Below are positions 16,021 to 23,933 of a stretch of DNA of 64,000 nt, piece after piece. The stretch's first letter is position 1. Every line of letters begins with the position of its first letter. Both the position numbers and the translations under genes were made by a program. The notes under the pieces are model-generated. The model was not told the DNA's origin. It did not search any database and was given only the letters and a program-made list of their open reading frames with translations. Origin of the DNA: JAVBOW01 sp031550615 (lineage in GTDB: Bacteria; Bacteroidota; Bacteroidia; Bacteroidales; Rikenellaceae); NCBI GenBank assembly GCA_031550615.1, contig JAVBOL010000003.1:62001-126000 (forward strand). Reading direction: 5' to 3'.

Positions 16021-17732
16021 GTTTTAACTTCGTCGGCGGTGGGGTTTTTCAATCCCGCCTTATTTTTCTTGTTGTAACCGCACATGTCGTTGAACAGCTT
16101 GCCGGGAGCGATCTTCTGCAACCCTTCGAGGGTTTCGAAGCCCATTTTGCGCAGCACAGGGACCCACTCGGCGGGGATGCCCACAGCGGTGAATTTCTCG
16201 TCGCTGTCCTTGATCGCGTTGCGCTCGGGGCGCATCTGGGGAAAGAACAGCACGTCCTGTATCGAGCTCTGGTCGGTCATGAACATCGTCAGGCGGTCGA
16301 TGCCGATACCCATGCCCGAGCATGTGGGCATGCCGTATTCGAGGGCGCGCACGAAGTCCATGTCGATGAACATAGCCTCGTCGTCGCCCTTCTCCGAGAG
16401 GCGCATCTGCTCCTGGAAGCGGTCCAGTTGGTCGATCGGGTCGTTAAGCTCGGAATATGCGTTGCAAAGGTCCTTGCCGTTGACAAACAACTCGAAACGC
16501 TCCGTAAGGTCGGGGTTACTGCGGTGGCGCTTGCACAGGGGCGACATATCTATCGGATAGTCGGTTATGAATGTAGGCTGGATCAGCTCGTCCTCGCAGT
16601 ATTGGCCGAAGATGGCATCGATCAGTTTGCCTTTGCCCATCGTCTGGTCGGCCTCGACGTTAAGCTCTTTGCACGCCGCGCGCAATTCGTCCTCGCTCTT
16701 GCCGGTGATGTCGAAACCGGTCTTTTCGCGGATCGCGGCGGTCATCGACAGGCGGCGGAAGGGCGCCCTGAAGCTGATCGTGCGGTCGCCGATCTTCACT
16801 TCCGGGGTACCGTGCAGCGCCAGGGCGACAGTTTGCAGCATCTGCTCGACGAACTCCATCATCCAAAGGTAGTCCTTATAGGCTACGTATATCTCCATGA
16901 CCGTAAACTCCGGGTTATGGGTCCTGTCCATGCCTTCGTTGCGGAAATCCTTGGCGAATTCGTACACGCCGTCGAAGCCGCCGACGATCAATTTCTTGAG
17001 GTACAGCTCGTTGGCTATGCGCAGGTAGAGCGGCATGTCGAGCGTGTTGTGGTGCGTTATGAAGGGGCGCGCCGCAGCGCCGCCGGGTATGGGTTGCAGG
17101 ATCGGGGTTTCGACTTCTAGGTAGCCGCGCTCGTTGAAGAATTGGCGCATGGTGGCGATGATCTTCGCGCGCTTGACGAAAACGTCCCTCACATGGGGGT
17201 TTACAGCCAGGTCGACGTAGCGCTGGCGGTAACGCACCTCGGGGTCGGTAAAAGCGTCATAGGTCTGGCCGTCCTTCTCCTTCACTATCGGGAGCGGGCG
17301 CAGCGACTTGCTGAGCAACTTAAAGCCGGTGCAATGCACGCTCAACTCGCCCATGTTGGTGATAAAGGCGCGGCCATTTACGCCAACGAAGTCGCCTATG
17401 TCCAGCAGTTTTTTGAACACGGTGTTGTACATCACCGGCTCGGCGCCCTCGGGGGTGATATCGTCACGCTTCAGGTAGACCTGTATGCGGCCCGTGTGGT
17501 CCTGTATCTCGAAGAACGAGGCGCTGCCCATGATGCGGCGCGACATGATGCGACCGGCGATGGCCACGTCGGCGAAATTGCCCTTTTCGGGGTCGTACTC
17601 GGCGGCGATCTGTGCGGCGGTGGCCGTAACCTCATATTCTTCAGCAGGATATGGGTCGATACCCAGCGCCCTGAGGGCTTCGAGCGAATTGCGTCTGATC
17701 TGCTCCTGTTCGGTAAGTTCTGCGTGGCTCAT
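16005..17732 (-). CDS. lysS: Lysyl-tRNA synthetase, class II
   Basis: LysRS charges tRNA-Lys. The 575-residue protein has the N-terminal OB anticodon-binding domain (~55-170) and the class II core with motif 2 FRNEGMDRTHNPEFT (~265-279) and motif 3 GIGIDRLTMFMTD (~480-492). After the usual end LFFPQMRPE there is a ~70-residue extension (WVPVLRKMGFETLEGLQKI and NKKNKAG) resembling a helix-hairpin-helix, a feature of Bacteroidetes LysRS. A TAAATTTG box at 17755-17762 gives a leader of about 17 nt. It heads an operon with a small membrane protein and tpiA. Confidence 0.95.
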   Translation of the reverse strand: MSHAELTEQEQIRRNSLEALRALGIDPYPAEEYEVTATAAQIAAEYDPEKGNFADVAIAGRIMSRRIMGSASFFEIQDHTGRIQVYLKRDDITPEGAEPVMYNTVFKKLLDIGDFVGVNGRAFITNMGELSVHCTGFKLLSKSLRPLPIVKEKDGQTYDAFTDPEVRYRQRYVDLAVNPHVRDVFVKRAKIIATMRQFFNERGYLEVETPILQPIPGGAAARPFITHHNTLDMPLYLRIANELYLKKLIVGGFDGVYEFAKDFRNEGMDRTHNPEFTVMEIYVAYKDYLWMMEFVEQMLQTVALALHGTPEVKIGDRTISFRAPFRRLSMTAAIREKTGFDITGKSEDELRAACKELNVEADQTMGKGKLIDAIFGQYCEDELIQPTFITDYPIDMSPLCKRHRSNPDLTERFELFVNGKDLCNAYSELNDPIDQLDRFQEQMRLSEKGDDEAMFIDMDFVRALEYGMPTCSGMGIGIDRLTMFMTDQSSIQDVLFFPQMRPERNAIKDSDEKFTAVGIPAEWVPVLRKMGFETLEGLQKIAPGKLFNDMCGYNKKNKAGLKNPTADEVKTWLAQ

Positions 17733-17754
17733 AACACTACTATTATATGGGGTA

Positions 17755-17762
17755 CAAATTTA
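17755..17762 (-). promoter_or_regulatory. -7 promoter box TAAATTTG for lysS
   Basis: Matches TAnnTTTG on the minus strand, 23 bases before the ATG at 17732. It follows the terminator of the upstream lipoprotein gene. Confidence 0.55.
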
Positions 17763-17776
17763 TAAAATATTTTACA

Positions 17777-17808
17777 AAATAAAAACGCAGGGCTGTGCGC
17801 CCTGCGTT
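17777..17808 (-). terminator. Terminator of the 18.4 kb lipoprotein gene
   Basis: AACGCAGGGC (17784-17793) pairs perfectly with GCCCTGCGTT (17799-17808). The minus strand continues with TTTTTATTTTG. Confidence 0.88.
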
Positions 17809-17827
17809 AAATTATGCTTGCGACCGG

Positions 17828-18391
17828 TTATTTGGTGCGGCCTTTGACGTCCTTGAGCAATATCTGCACGCTGGCAAGCGACGGAAGTGCGGAATTGGTG
17901 TCGAACTCGCCGGTGAATTCTATGCTGCCGTGGACGGCCTCGGTGCCGACGAAGTTCGGGTCGAGGATCTTGTCGAGCAGCGTCTGGCAGTAAGCCAGGA
18001 ACTGGTCGTGAAGCGCCTGGGAGGTAAACTCTCCGGCAGTGATAAGCGTGCAGGTGCCTGTCGCGGGGAAACGTGCGATCTGGACGCCGGTACTTGCATC
18101 GGTGGCCTTGAGCCAAAAATTAGAAACGGTCAAACCACCCACACCCAGGACCTCCACATCAGCGGGGGTGAGTTTTTTCAGGATATCGACATACTCCACC
18201 ACTTCGGGATAGGTCCACACTGAAAAAAGGTCATTGCTTGTGTCGATGTCATAGGATGCGCGGTTGGATACCCCGAGAGGGATATAAACGTCGCCAATGG
18301 TGCGTGTTACGGGGGGAAGGCTCGCATTGCACGAAGAGAGGGATATGGCCGCAAAAGCGATCAAGGCCCCGAAAAGTAAATTTTTCTTCAT
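17828..18391 (-). CDS. Hypothetical lipoprotein
   Basis: A 187-residue product with a clear lipoprotein signal (MKKNLLFGALIAFAAISLSSC, Cys21). The remaining ~165 residues contain no motif I recognise; beta-rich segments such as HGSIEFTGEFDTNSALPSLA suggest a compact envelope domain. It has its own promoter (TATCTTTG at 18424-18431) and terminator, so it is a single-gene unit between rpoD and lysS. Outer-membrane attachment is inferred from the lipobox; the role is unknown. Confidence 0.75.
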   Translation of the reverse strand: MKKNLLFGALIAFAAISLSSCNASLPPVTRTIGDVYIPLGVSNRASYDIDTSNDLFSVWTYPEVVEYVDILKKLTPADVEVLGVGGLTVSNFWLKATDASTGVQIARFPATGTCTLITAGEFTSQALHDQFLAYCQTLLDKILDPNFVGTEAVHGSIEFTGEFDTNSALPSLASVQILLKDVKGRTK

Positions 18392-18423
18392 AGTGGTGAT
18401 GGGTTTTAAGGTTCAGATACAGA

Positions 18424-18431
18424 CAAAGATA
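18424..18431 (-). promoter_or_regulatory. -7 promoter box TATCTTTG for the lipoprotein gene
   Basis: Exact match to TAnnTTTG on the minus strand, 32 bases before the ATG at 18391. Confidence 0.55.
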
Positions 18432-18451
18432 AAACAAAATAATACAAAAAC

Positions 18452-18481
18452 AATGTGCGGGAAAAATTTTCCCGCACATTG
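18452..18481. terminator. Perfect palindromic terminator of rpoD
   Basis: AATGTGCGGGAAAA pairs with TTTTCCCGCACATT with almost no loop, directly after the rpoD stop codon. The internal A/T tract supplies a U run for either direction. Confidence 0.75.
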
Positions 18482-18499
18482 CAATATTGCCACGTCCCG

Positions 18500-19360
18500 C
18501 TAACCGAGATACGACTTGAGCAGCTTGCTGCGCGAGGAGTGGCGCAAACGGCGTATGGCCTTCTCCTTGATCTGGCGCACGCGTTCGCGCGTCAGGCCGA
18601 ATTTCTCGCCTATCTCCTCGAGGGTCATCTCAGAGCATCCTATGCCGAAGAAATATTTTATGATATCCTTCTCGCGGTCGGTCAGCGTGGCGAGGGCCCT
18701 CTCGACCTCCGTGCCGAGCGACTCGTTGATAAGCCCACGGTCGGCGTTGGGCGAGTCGGCGTTCACCAGCACGTCCAGAAGGCTGTTGTCCTCACCGTCG
18801 GCGAAGGGAGCGTCCACGGAGACGTGGCGGCCAGAAACGCGCAGGGTATCGGTCACCTTCTCGCGCGGCAGGTCGAGCTCCTGCGCCAACTCCTCGGGCG
18901 AGGGCGTGCGCTCGTGCTGCTGCTCGAAGCGGGCGAAAGCCTTGTTGATCTTATTGAGCGAACCCACCTGGTTCAGGGGCAGACGCACGATGCGCGACTG
19001 CTCGGCCAGGGCTTGCAGGATCGACTGGCGGATCCACCACACGGCATACGAAATGAATTTGAATCCGCGCGTTTCGTCGAATTTCTCGGCGGCCTTGATA
19101 AGTCCCAGATTGCCCTCGTTGATAAGATCGGGGAGGCTGAGCCCCTGGTTCTGGTACTGTTTGGCTACCGACACCACGAAACGCAGGTTGGCCTTGGTCA
19201 GCTTTTCGAGGGCTTCCTGATCGCCTTTGCGGATCCGTTGCGCGAGTTCCACCTCCTCTTCGACGGTGATCAGGTCTTCCTTGCCGATCTCCTGCAAATA
19301 CTTGTCCAACGAGGCGCTTTCGCGGTTGGTGATGGATTTGGTTATTTTTAGTTGTCTCAT
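18500..19360 (-). CDS. rpoD: Primary RNA polymerase sigma factor (RpoD/SigA type)
   Basis: A 286-residue sigma-70 factor of the short Bacteroidetes primary type. It has region 1.2 (SLDKYLQEIGK), region 2 (LRFVVSVAKQYQ, LPDLINEGNLGLIKAAEKFD, FISYAVWWIRQSI), region 3 (RTPSPEELAQEL) and region 4 with the helix-turn-helix TLEEIGEKFGLTRERVRQI. Region 1.1 is absent, as in the group. This factor reads the TAnnTTTG promoters seen throughout the window. Unusually for the phylum, AGGAG lies 6 bases before the ATG, and the same bases can pair with an upstream CTCC across a GGAA tetraloop. The gene is 34 bases downstream of the protease gene. Confidence 0.95.
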   Translation of the reverse strand: MRQLKITKSITNRESASLDKYLQEIGKEDLITVEEEVELAQRIRKGDQEALEKLTKANLRFVVSVAKQYQNQGLSLPDLINEGNLGLIKAAEKFDETRGFKFISYAVWWIRQSILQALAEQSRIVRLPLNQVGSLNKINKAFARFEQQHERTPSPEELAQELDLPREKVTDTLRVSGRHVSVDAPFADGEDNSLLDVLVNADSPNADRGLINESLGTEVERALATLTDREKDIIKYFFGIGCSEMTLEEIGEKFGLTRERVRQIKEKAIRRLRHSSRSKLLKSYLG

Positions 19361-19381
19361 TTATAACTCCTTCCGGAGGTC
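19361..19381 (-). promoter_or_regulatory. Strong Shine-Dalgarno in a hairpin before rpoD
   Basis: The minus strand reads CTCC-GGAA-GGAG followed by TTATAA and the rpoD ATG. The 4-bp stem with a GNRA tetraloop would hide the ribosome-binding site. Such a sequence is rare in this phylum, whose ribosomes normally do not use it. Confidence 0.5.
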
Positions 19382-19394
19382 TTTTTAGTGTCAA

Positions 19395-20876
19395 TTATTC
19401 GACCAGCGAATAGCTCGCGGCGCGACCGTCGGGGTAAACCCCGTCGATGGATGATATCTTGCCATCCACCCTCGACAGGTCGCTTACCGACATAATCGCG
19501 CGGTCGTTGATGTGGGTGATGACATATCCCTTACGGATACGGGCCTTGCTCAGTATGCCGCCCTCCTTGATCGAAGTGACCACCACTCCGCCATCTACCC
19601 TCAACTCCTTACGTCCTTTGTCGCTGAGTTCCGAGAATGTTCCCCCGAGCGCGTCGACGGCATCGACATAGTCTTTTGCCAGCAACTCGGCCTTTCCAGC
19701 CTTATTACGCAAAACCACGTCGATTTGTTTCACTTCGCCGCCTCTTTTGACAGTAATTTTTATATTATCGTTCGGACGGTGCCTTCCGATCTGTTCGAGG
19801 AACGTGCCGGAATTGTCCGTCTTCACCCCGTCGATGGCCGTAATGACGTCGCCGACCTTCACTCCGGCGGCATGCGCCGCACCCTGTGGGTCAACCTCGG
19901 CTACGTATACCCCGCCCTGGGTTGTGATCTTGGCGTCCTTGGCCTCTTTGGTCTCCAGGAATTCGTCGTTCACCTCGCGGAAGGCCACGCCAAGCACCGC
20001 ACGCTGCACCACGCCGTACTCTTTAAGGTCGACGACCACCTTCTTCACGATGGCCTCGGGAATGGCGAAAGAGTAGCCGGCATAGCTGCCCGTGGGCGAC
20101 TTGATGACCGTATTTATACCTACCAACTCGCCGCGCACGTTGACCAGCGCCCCACCGCTATTGCCGGGATTGACCGCAGCGTCGGTCTGGATGAACGACT
20201 CTATGCGGAAACTGCCCGGGATCACGTCCAGATTGCGTGCCTTGGCGCTCACGATACCCGCCGTGACGGTAGACTGCAAATCGAATGGGCTGCCTATGGC
20301 CAGCACCCACTCGCCAAGGCGCAACGCGTCGGAGTCGCCGAAAGCCAGCGTGGGCAGGTCTGCGGCCTCGACTTTGATAAGCGCCACGTCTGTCGTGGGG
20401 TCGGTGCCGATCAGTTTGGCCGTAAAACTGCGTCCGTCGTTGAGTTTCACCTTTAGTTTTGTGGCGTTCTCGACCACGTGGTTATTGGTTACGATATATC
20501 CGTCCGCGGAGATGATAACCCCCGAGCCGCCCGCACTGCGTTCCTGGGGCGCACCCTGCTGCTGGCCGTAGCCATGCGGCAAACCGAAAAATTCAAAGAA
20601 CGGGTCATAGCCCTGGTTGCCGCCGTAGCGCGATGAGGAGCGCACCTGCTGGATGCTCTCGATGTTGACCACCGCCTTGACCGCATTCTCAGCGGCGTAT
20701 GTCAGGTCGGGGAAGTTATCGCGCTCATAGGCTGCGAAATGCGCACCTGCCTTCTGCGAGGCGAATTCGCCCATGGTCCCGTGGGCGATCTCACCGCGCG
20801 CCACGAAATAAGAAACCGCGCCACCCACAAGCGCACTGGCTGCGATGGCAGAAACAAACAAAATGATCCTTTTCAT
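19395..20876 (-). CDS. DegP/HtrA-type periplasmic serine protease (Do family)
   Basis: This 493-residue protease opens with a signal anchor (MKRIILFVSAIAASALVGGA). The trypsin-like domain has the complete triad: H in TNNHVVENA, D in TTDVALIKVEA and S in NPGNSGGAL. Two PDZ domains follow (~295-385, ~405-490) for substrate binding and oligomer assembly. Do-family enzymes degrade or refold damaged envelope proteins. A flexible Gly/Gln-rich loop (YGGNQGYDPFFEFFG) resembles the regulatory LA loop. The rpoD gene follows after 34 bases, so read-through into rpoD would couple envelope stress to sigma supply; this is inference. Confidence 0.94.
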   Translation of the reverse strand: MKRIILFVSAIAASALVGGAVSYFVARGEIAHGTMGEFASQKAGAHFAAYERDNFPDLTYAAENAVKAVVNIESIQQVRSSSRYGGNQGYDPFFEFFGLPHGYGQQQGAPQERSAGGSGVIISADGYIVTNNHVVENATKLKVKLNDGRSFTAKLIGTDPTTDVALIKVEAADLPTLAFGDSDALRLGEWVLAIGSPFDLQSTVTAGIVSAKARNLDVIPGSFRIESFIQTDAAVNPGNSGGALVNVRGELVGINTVIKSPTGSYAGYSFAIPEAIVKKVVVDLKEYGVVQRAVLGVAFREVNDEFLETKEAKDAKITTQGGVYVAEVDPQGAAHAAGVKVGDVITAIDGVKTDNSGTFLEQIGRHRPNDNIKITVKRGGEVKQIDVVLRNKAGKAELLAKDYVDAVDALGGTFSELSDKGRKELRVDGGVVVTSIKEGGILSKARIRKGYVITHINDRAIMSVSDLSRVDGKISSIDGVYPDGRAASYSLVE

Positions 20877-20944
20877 AACATTAAAATTTACTGAATGATA
20901 AGGGTCAAGCTATAATCATGCCTAAGTTTTGAGGTTTATTTAAA

Positions 20945-20974
20945 AGTGAGCCCCGCGCTATGCGGGAACTCACT
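20945..20974 (-). terminator. Terminator of metK
   Basis: AGTGAG (20945-20950) pairs with CTCACT (20969-20974), with an inner CCCGC/GCGGG stem. TTTTAAAT follows on the minus strand. Confidence 0.75.
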
Positions 20975-20996
20975 ATTTAACGCAGGTATTTTTCGA

Positions 20997-22289
20997 TTAT
21001 TGTGCGAAAAACTCTTTTTTCAGGCGGTCGGCCATGTCGAGTTTCTCCCAACCGAAGAACTCTATCTCGCGGGTCACACTCTTGCCCTCACGCACCAGTT
21101 CCACCTGTTTCGAATAGGGGCGGTTGCCGAAATGGCCGTAAGAGGCTGTGGGTTCGAATATCGGGTTCTTCAACCCGAAACGCTCGACGATCCCCGCCGG
21201 GCGCAGGTCGAACAGCGCGGGGATGCGCTCGGCGATCTGGGCGTCGGAGAGGGTCACGTGAGAAGTGCCATATGTGTCCACGAAGATGCTCAGGGGCTCG
21301 GCGATGCCGATGGCGTATGAAACCTGCACCAGCATCTGGTCTGCGACTCCTGCGGCGACCATGTTCTTGGCGATGTGGCGCGCGGCGTAGGCTGCCGAGC
21401 GGTCGACCTTCGAGGAGTCCTTGCCCGAGAATGCGCCGCCGCCGTGTGCGCCGCGTCCGCCGTAGGTGTCCACGATGATCTTGCGCCCGGTAAGGCCGGT
21501 GTCGCCGTGAGGTCCGCCGATCACGAATTTGCCCGTGGGATTCACGTGCAGGATATAATCTTCGCCTATGAGCTGCGCGAGGTGGTCCGAGGCGCGCTCA
21601 AGGCGGGCTTTCACCCTCGGGATGAGTATTTCGCGCACGTCTTTTTTGATCTGGTCGCCCATTTTCTTCTCGGCCTGTTTCTCGGTCAGCGACCCCGAAG
21701 GCTCGATGAATTCGTCGTGCTGGGTCGATACGACGATTGTGTGCACCCTCTGCGGACGACCTTCGTCGCCGTATTCTATCGTCACCTGGCTTTTGGCGTC
21801 GGGACGCAGGTAGGTCATAACCTCGCCCTCGCGGCGGATAACGGCCAACTCCTTGAGGATCACGTGCGAGAGCATCAGCGTGGCGGGCATGAACTCGCGG
21901 GTTTCGTTACAGGCGTAACCGAACATCATGCCCTGGTCGCCGGCGCCCTGCTCTTCGACGCTCTCGCGCACCACGCCCTGGTTGATGTCTGCCGACTGTT
22001 CGTGGATCGCCGAGAGGATGCCGCACGAAGCGGCGTCGAACTGGTAATCGCTCTTGGTGTAGCCTATGCGCGAGATAACCCTGCGCGCAGTCTTCTGGAT
22101 GTCGACGTAGGCGTCTGAGCGCACTTCGCCCGCCACCACGACAAGGCCGGTGGTGCAGAGCGTTTCACAGGCTACTTTCGAGGTGGGGTCCTGGCGAAGG
22201 AACTCGTCGAGGATCGCATCCGAGATCTGGTCTGAAACTTTGTCGGGGTGCCCCTCGGACACCGACTCCGACGTAAATAAAAATCCCAT
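20997..22289 (-). CDS. metK: S-adenosylmethionine synthetase
   Basis: MetK makes SAM from methionine and ATP. With the start at 22289 (MGFLFTSESVSEGHPDK) the protein has 430 residues and all three MetK domains: ATP-binding EGHPDKVSDQISDAILD, the hexapeptide GAGDQGMMFGYA, and the P-loop-like GGAFSGKDSSKVDRSAAYAA. An in-frame codon 48 bases upstream is rejected because the conserved N-terminus starts at MGFLFTSES. The ~170-nt leader carries a SAM-II-like aptamer right after the promoter, so SAM probably represses its own synthesis. The gene is monocistronic. Confidence 0.96.
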   Translation of the reverse strand: MGFLFTSESVSEGHPDKVSDQISDAILDEFLRQDPTSKVACETLCTTGLVVVAGEVRSDAYVDIQKTARRVISRIGYTKSDYQFDAASCGILSAIHEQSADINQGVVRESVEEQGAGDQGMMFGYACNETREFMPATLMLSHVILKELAVIRREGEVMTYLRPDAKSQVTIEYGDEGRPQRVHTIVVSTQHDEFIEPSGSLTEKQAEKKMGDQIKKDVREILIPRVKARLERASDHLAQLIGEDYILHVNPTGKFVIGGPHGDTGLTGRKIIVDTYGGRGAHGGGAFSGKDSSKVDRSAAYAARHIAKNMVAAGVADQMLVQVSYAIGIAEPLSIFVDTYGTSHVTLSDAQIAERIPALFDLRPAGIVERFGLKNPIFEPTASYGHFGNRPYSKQVELVREGKSVTREIEFFGWEKLDMADRLKKEFFAQ

Positions 22290-22394
22290 TTTAATAGAAG
22301 GTTTTCGAATTCGCCCTTTTACCGGGCAAAACTCCAATTAAACACTTTTCTTAAAATGGAAGGACAGGTCGAAATAAAAAAACGCTTGTAGCTG

Positions 22395-22450
22395 TTCGCT
22401 GCTTTAGCAATTTTTTAATGTGGTTGCAATCGGCCAAATCTTTCCACAAA
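22395..22450 (-). promoter_or_regulatory. SAM-II-like riboswitch in the metK leader
   Basis: On the minus strand a TGTGG/CCACA stem (22444-22448 with 22419-22423) encloses GATTTGGCCGATTGCAA, followed by ATTAAAAAATT and GCTAAAG (22401-22408 region). The SAM-II aptamer has the same order: P1 stem, loop GATTT-N2-CCG-N-ATTGCAA, an A-rich joiner, then GCTAAA, in which TTGC and GCTAA form the pseudoknot helix around SAM. The second pseudoknot helix is shorter or altered here. A TTTTTTT tract follows at about 22376-22382 without a strong hairpin, so the switch may act on translation. Position before metK fits; class assignment is by memory of the consensus. Confidence 0.7.
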
Positions 22451-22464
22451 AGAAATAACGGGGG

Positions 22465-22472
22465 CAAAGGTA
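22465..22472 (-). promoter_or_regulatory. -7 promoter box TACCTTTG for metK
   Basis: Matches TAnnTTTG on the minus strand. The predicted transcript start (~22458) places the riboswitch aptamer within the first 10 nt of the leader. Confidence 0.6.
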
Positions 22473-22483
22473 AATATGTTTTC

Positions 22484-22521
22484 CCGAAAAAACAAAACCC
22501 GCCACCTTGCAGAGTAGCGGG
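22484..22521 (-). terminator. Terminator of the 23.1 kb beta-barrel gene
   Basis: On the minus strand CCCGCTAC pairs with GTGGCGGG (one G.U) around an 8-base loop and is followed by TTTTGTTTTTT. Confidence 0.8.
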
Positions 22522-22551
22522 AGAAGTCGTTATTTCGTGCGCGGCAAGGCG

Positions 22552-23115
22552 TTAAAAGCGAACGCCGACAGATATTTGCAGCAGTTCGTTATAGGATTTG
22601 TATTCGGGCGAATCGATCACGGGCGTAAGGGCGAAAAAATAGCGCACCTGCAGCATCATGCTCCCGTCGCTCAGGGTGACGCCCACGGGCAGCGAAAATT
22701 CCATATCTTCGGCATTCCGCACTTTCCAGGTCTTGCTGTTGTCCGACGTATCGCGGTAGCGCGCACCCAACAACCACCCTGCCTGAATCCCGGCATCGAA
22801 ATTCACATGGCCCCCGGCCAGCCTCAGGCGGGCAAGCACCGGCAGGGCCAGGTAATCCAGGTCGAGCCTCTTTTTGTCTGCGAAGCGCGCACCCGTGCGC
22901 GAATAGAGCAATTCGGGGGAGATAGCCCAACGTTCGCTCAAAAGGCACTCGGTGAACACACCGGCATTCATGCCGAAGCGGCTCTTGGCATGGGGTATTT
23001 CGCTCAGGTTGGCTATGTTGCCGCCCACCTTGAGGCCCATTGAAAAACGGTCGCCGGCATGGGATGAAAAGGCTGCGACAAGCAGTAAAGATGCTAAGGC
23101 CAGAGTTTTATTCAT
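22552..23115 (-). CDS. PorT-like outer-membrane beta-barrel protein
   Basis: From ATG at 23115 the product has 187 residues: signal peptide (MNKTLALASLLLVAAFSSHA) then an eight-stranded barrel of the outer-membrane beta-barrel (PorT/OMP_b-brl) type, with GLKVGGNIANLS at the start and alternating hydrophobic strands ending in LLQISVGVRF, the C-terminal aromatic expected for BAM recognition. An upstream codon at 23166 would place extra residues before a good signal peptide and is rejected. A similar barrel is encoded directly upstream; the two look like a diverged tandem duplication. Function unknown. Confidence 0.82.
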   Translation of the reverse strand: MNKTLALASLLLVAAFSSHAGDRFSMGLKVGGNIANLSEIPHAKSRFGMNAGVFTECLLSERWAISPELLYSRTGARFADKKRLDLDYLALPVLARLRLAGGHVNFDAGIQAGWLLGARYRDTSDNSKTWKVRNAEDMEFSLPVGVTLSDGSMMLQVRYFFALTPVIDSPEYKSYNELLQISVGVRF

Positions 23116-23164
23116 TGTCTGCGATTTTTTTTGCGAAAGTAGTGAATTCCACGACACCATCAAC

Positions 23165-23201
23165 AAAAAAGCACCCCGAAAGTCGAAAACTTCCGGGGTG
23201 C
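23165..23201 (-). terminator. Terminator of the 23.8 kb beta-barrel gene
   Basis: GCACCCCGAAAGT and ACTTCCGGGGTGC form a long stem with one mismatch; the minus strand continues in TTTTTTG. Confidence 0.88.
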
Positions 23202-23224
23202 GGCTCTTAAAACGTGTAAAAGGC

Positions 23225-23812
23225 TTAGAAGCGGTAGCCTACGCCGATCTGCAGAACGTTGTTCTTGAATTTGTCGTCAAACTCGTTGTCCTTAATAACA
23301 TCGGTGAAACCGAGGTTGTAACGGGCCTGAACCAGGCAGGGACCGAGGTCGTAGGTGAGGCCCATTGCGAAGCCAATATCAAACTTATTAATATCGTCGG
23401 TATTGCTCTCTTTAAACTTTTCGCCGTCAAATTTAACCATTTCTGCAGCGTTCACCAAAAAGCCGAACTGCGGACCCAGGTCGAGGGTCAGTTTGTCGAT
23501 CAGCGATATTTTGGCGAGGATGGGCAGGTTGAGGTAATTGAGTCGCATACTGCCTTTTGCTTCATCGTATTTAAACGCCTGACCTTGGCTCGAGAATACC
23601 AACTCGGGCGACACAGCCACAAAGTCGTTGATCTGGTACTCTGCGAAAGCGCCGAAATAGTACGCGGCTTTCATTTTGGCGTCGTCACCGTAGATCTGGT
23701 CGTGATTGGTAAGCGACGCCAGGTTAAGACCGCCTTTGACACCATAGCTCCACTGGGCGAAAGCCGAGGTCGACATCATGGCGACCACGGCGAAAAGAAG
23801 GATTTTTTTCAT
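23225..23812 (-). CDS. PorT-like outer-membrane beta-barrel protein
   Basis: A 195-residue protein with signal peptide (MKKILLFAVVAMMSTSAFA) and a small outer-membrane barrel: GVKGGLNLASLTNHD at the N-terminus, central YQINDFVAVSPELVFSSQG and final NNVLQIGVGYRF. It shares layout and several strand motifs with the gene downstream (PELVFSSQG versus PELLYSRTG; LDLGPQFGFLV versus FDAGIQAGWLL), which supports duplication. Each copy has its own terminator. Proteins of this class are abundant in Bacteroidetes and mostly uncharacterised. Confidence 0.85.
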   Translation of the reverse strand: MKKILLFAVVAMMSTSAFAQWSYGVKGGLNLASLTNHDQIYGDDAKMKAAYYFGAFAEYQINDFVAVSPELVFSSQGQAFKYDEAKGSMRLNYLNLPILAKISLIDKLTLDLGPQFGFLVNAAEMVKFDGEKFKESNTDDINKFDIGFAMGLTYDLGPCLVQARYNLGFTDVIKDNEFDDKFKNNVLQIGVGYRF

Positions 23813-23933
23813 GCTTGTGAGGTTTTAATGATTTAGTTGGGTTACGTTGACAACGTAAAAATAATCATTTTTCTCAACATTGCAAATTCGGGCAGATTTC
23901 ATACGACTTATTTACATCCCCTCATACTCAGCG

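Noticed and set aside
23116..23166. Extended N-terminus of the first small beta-barrel
   Set aside because: It would bury a good signal peptide 17 residues inside the protein.
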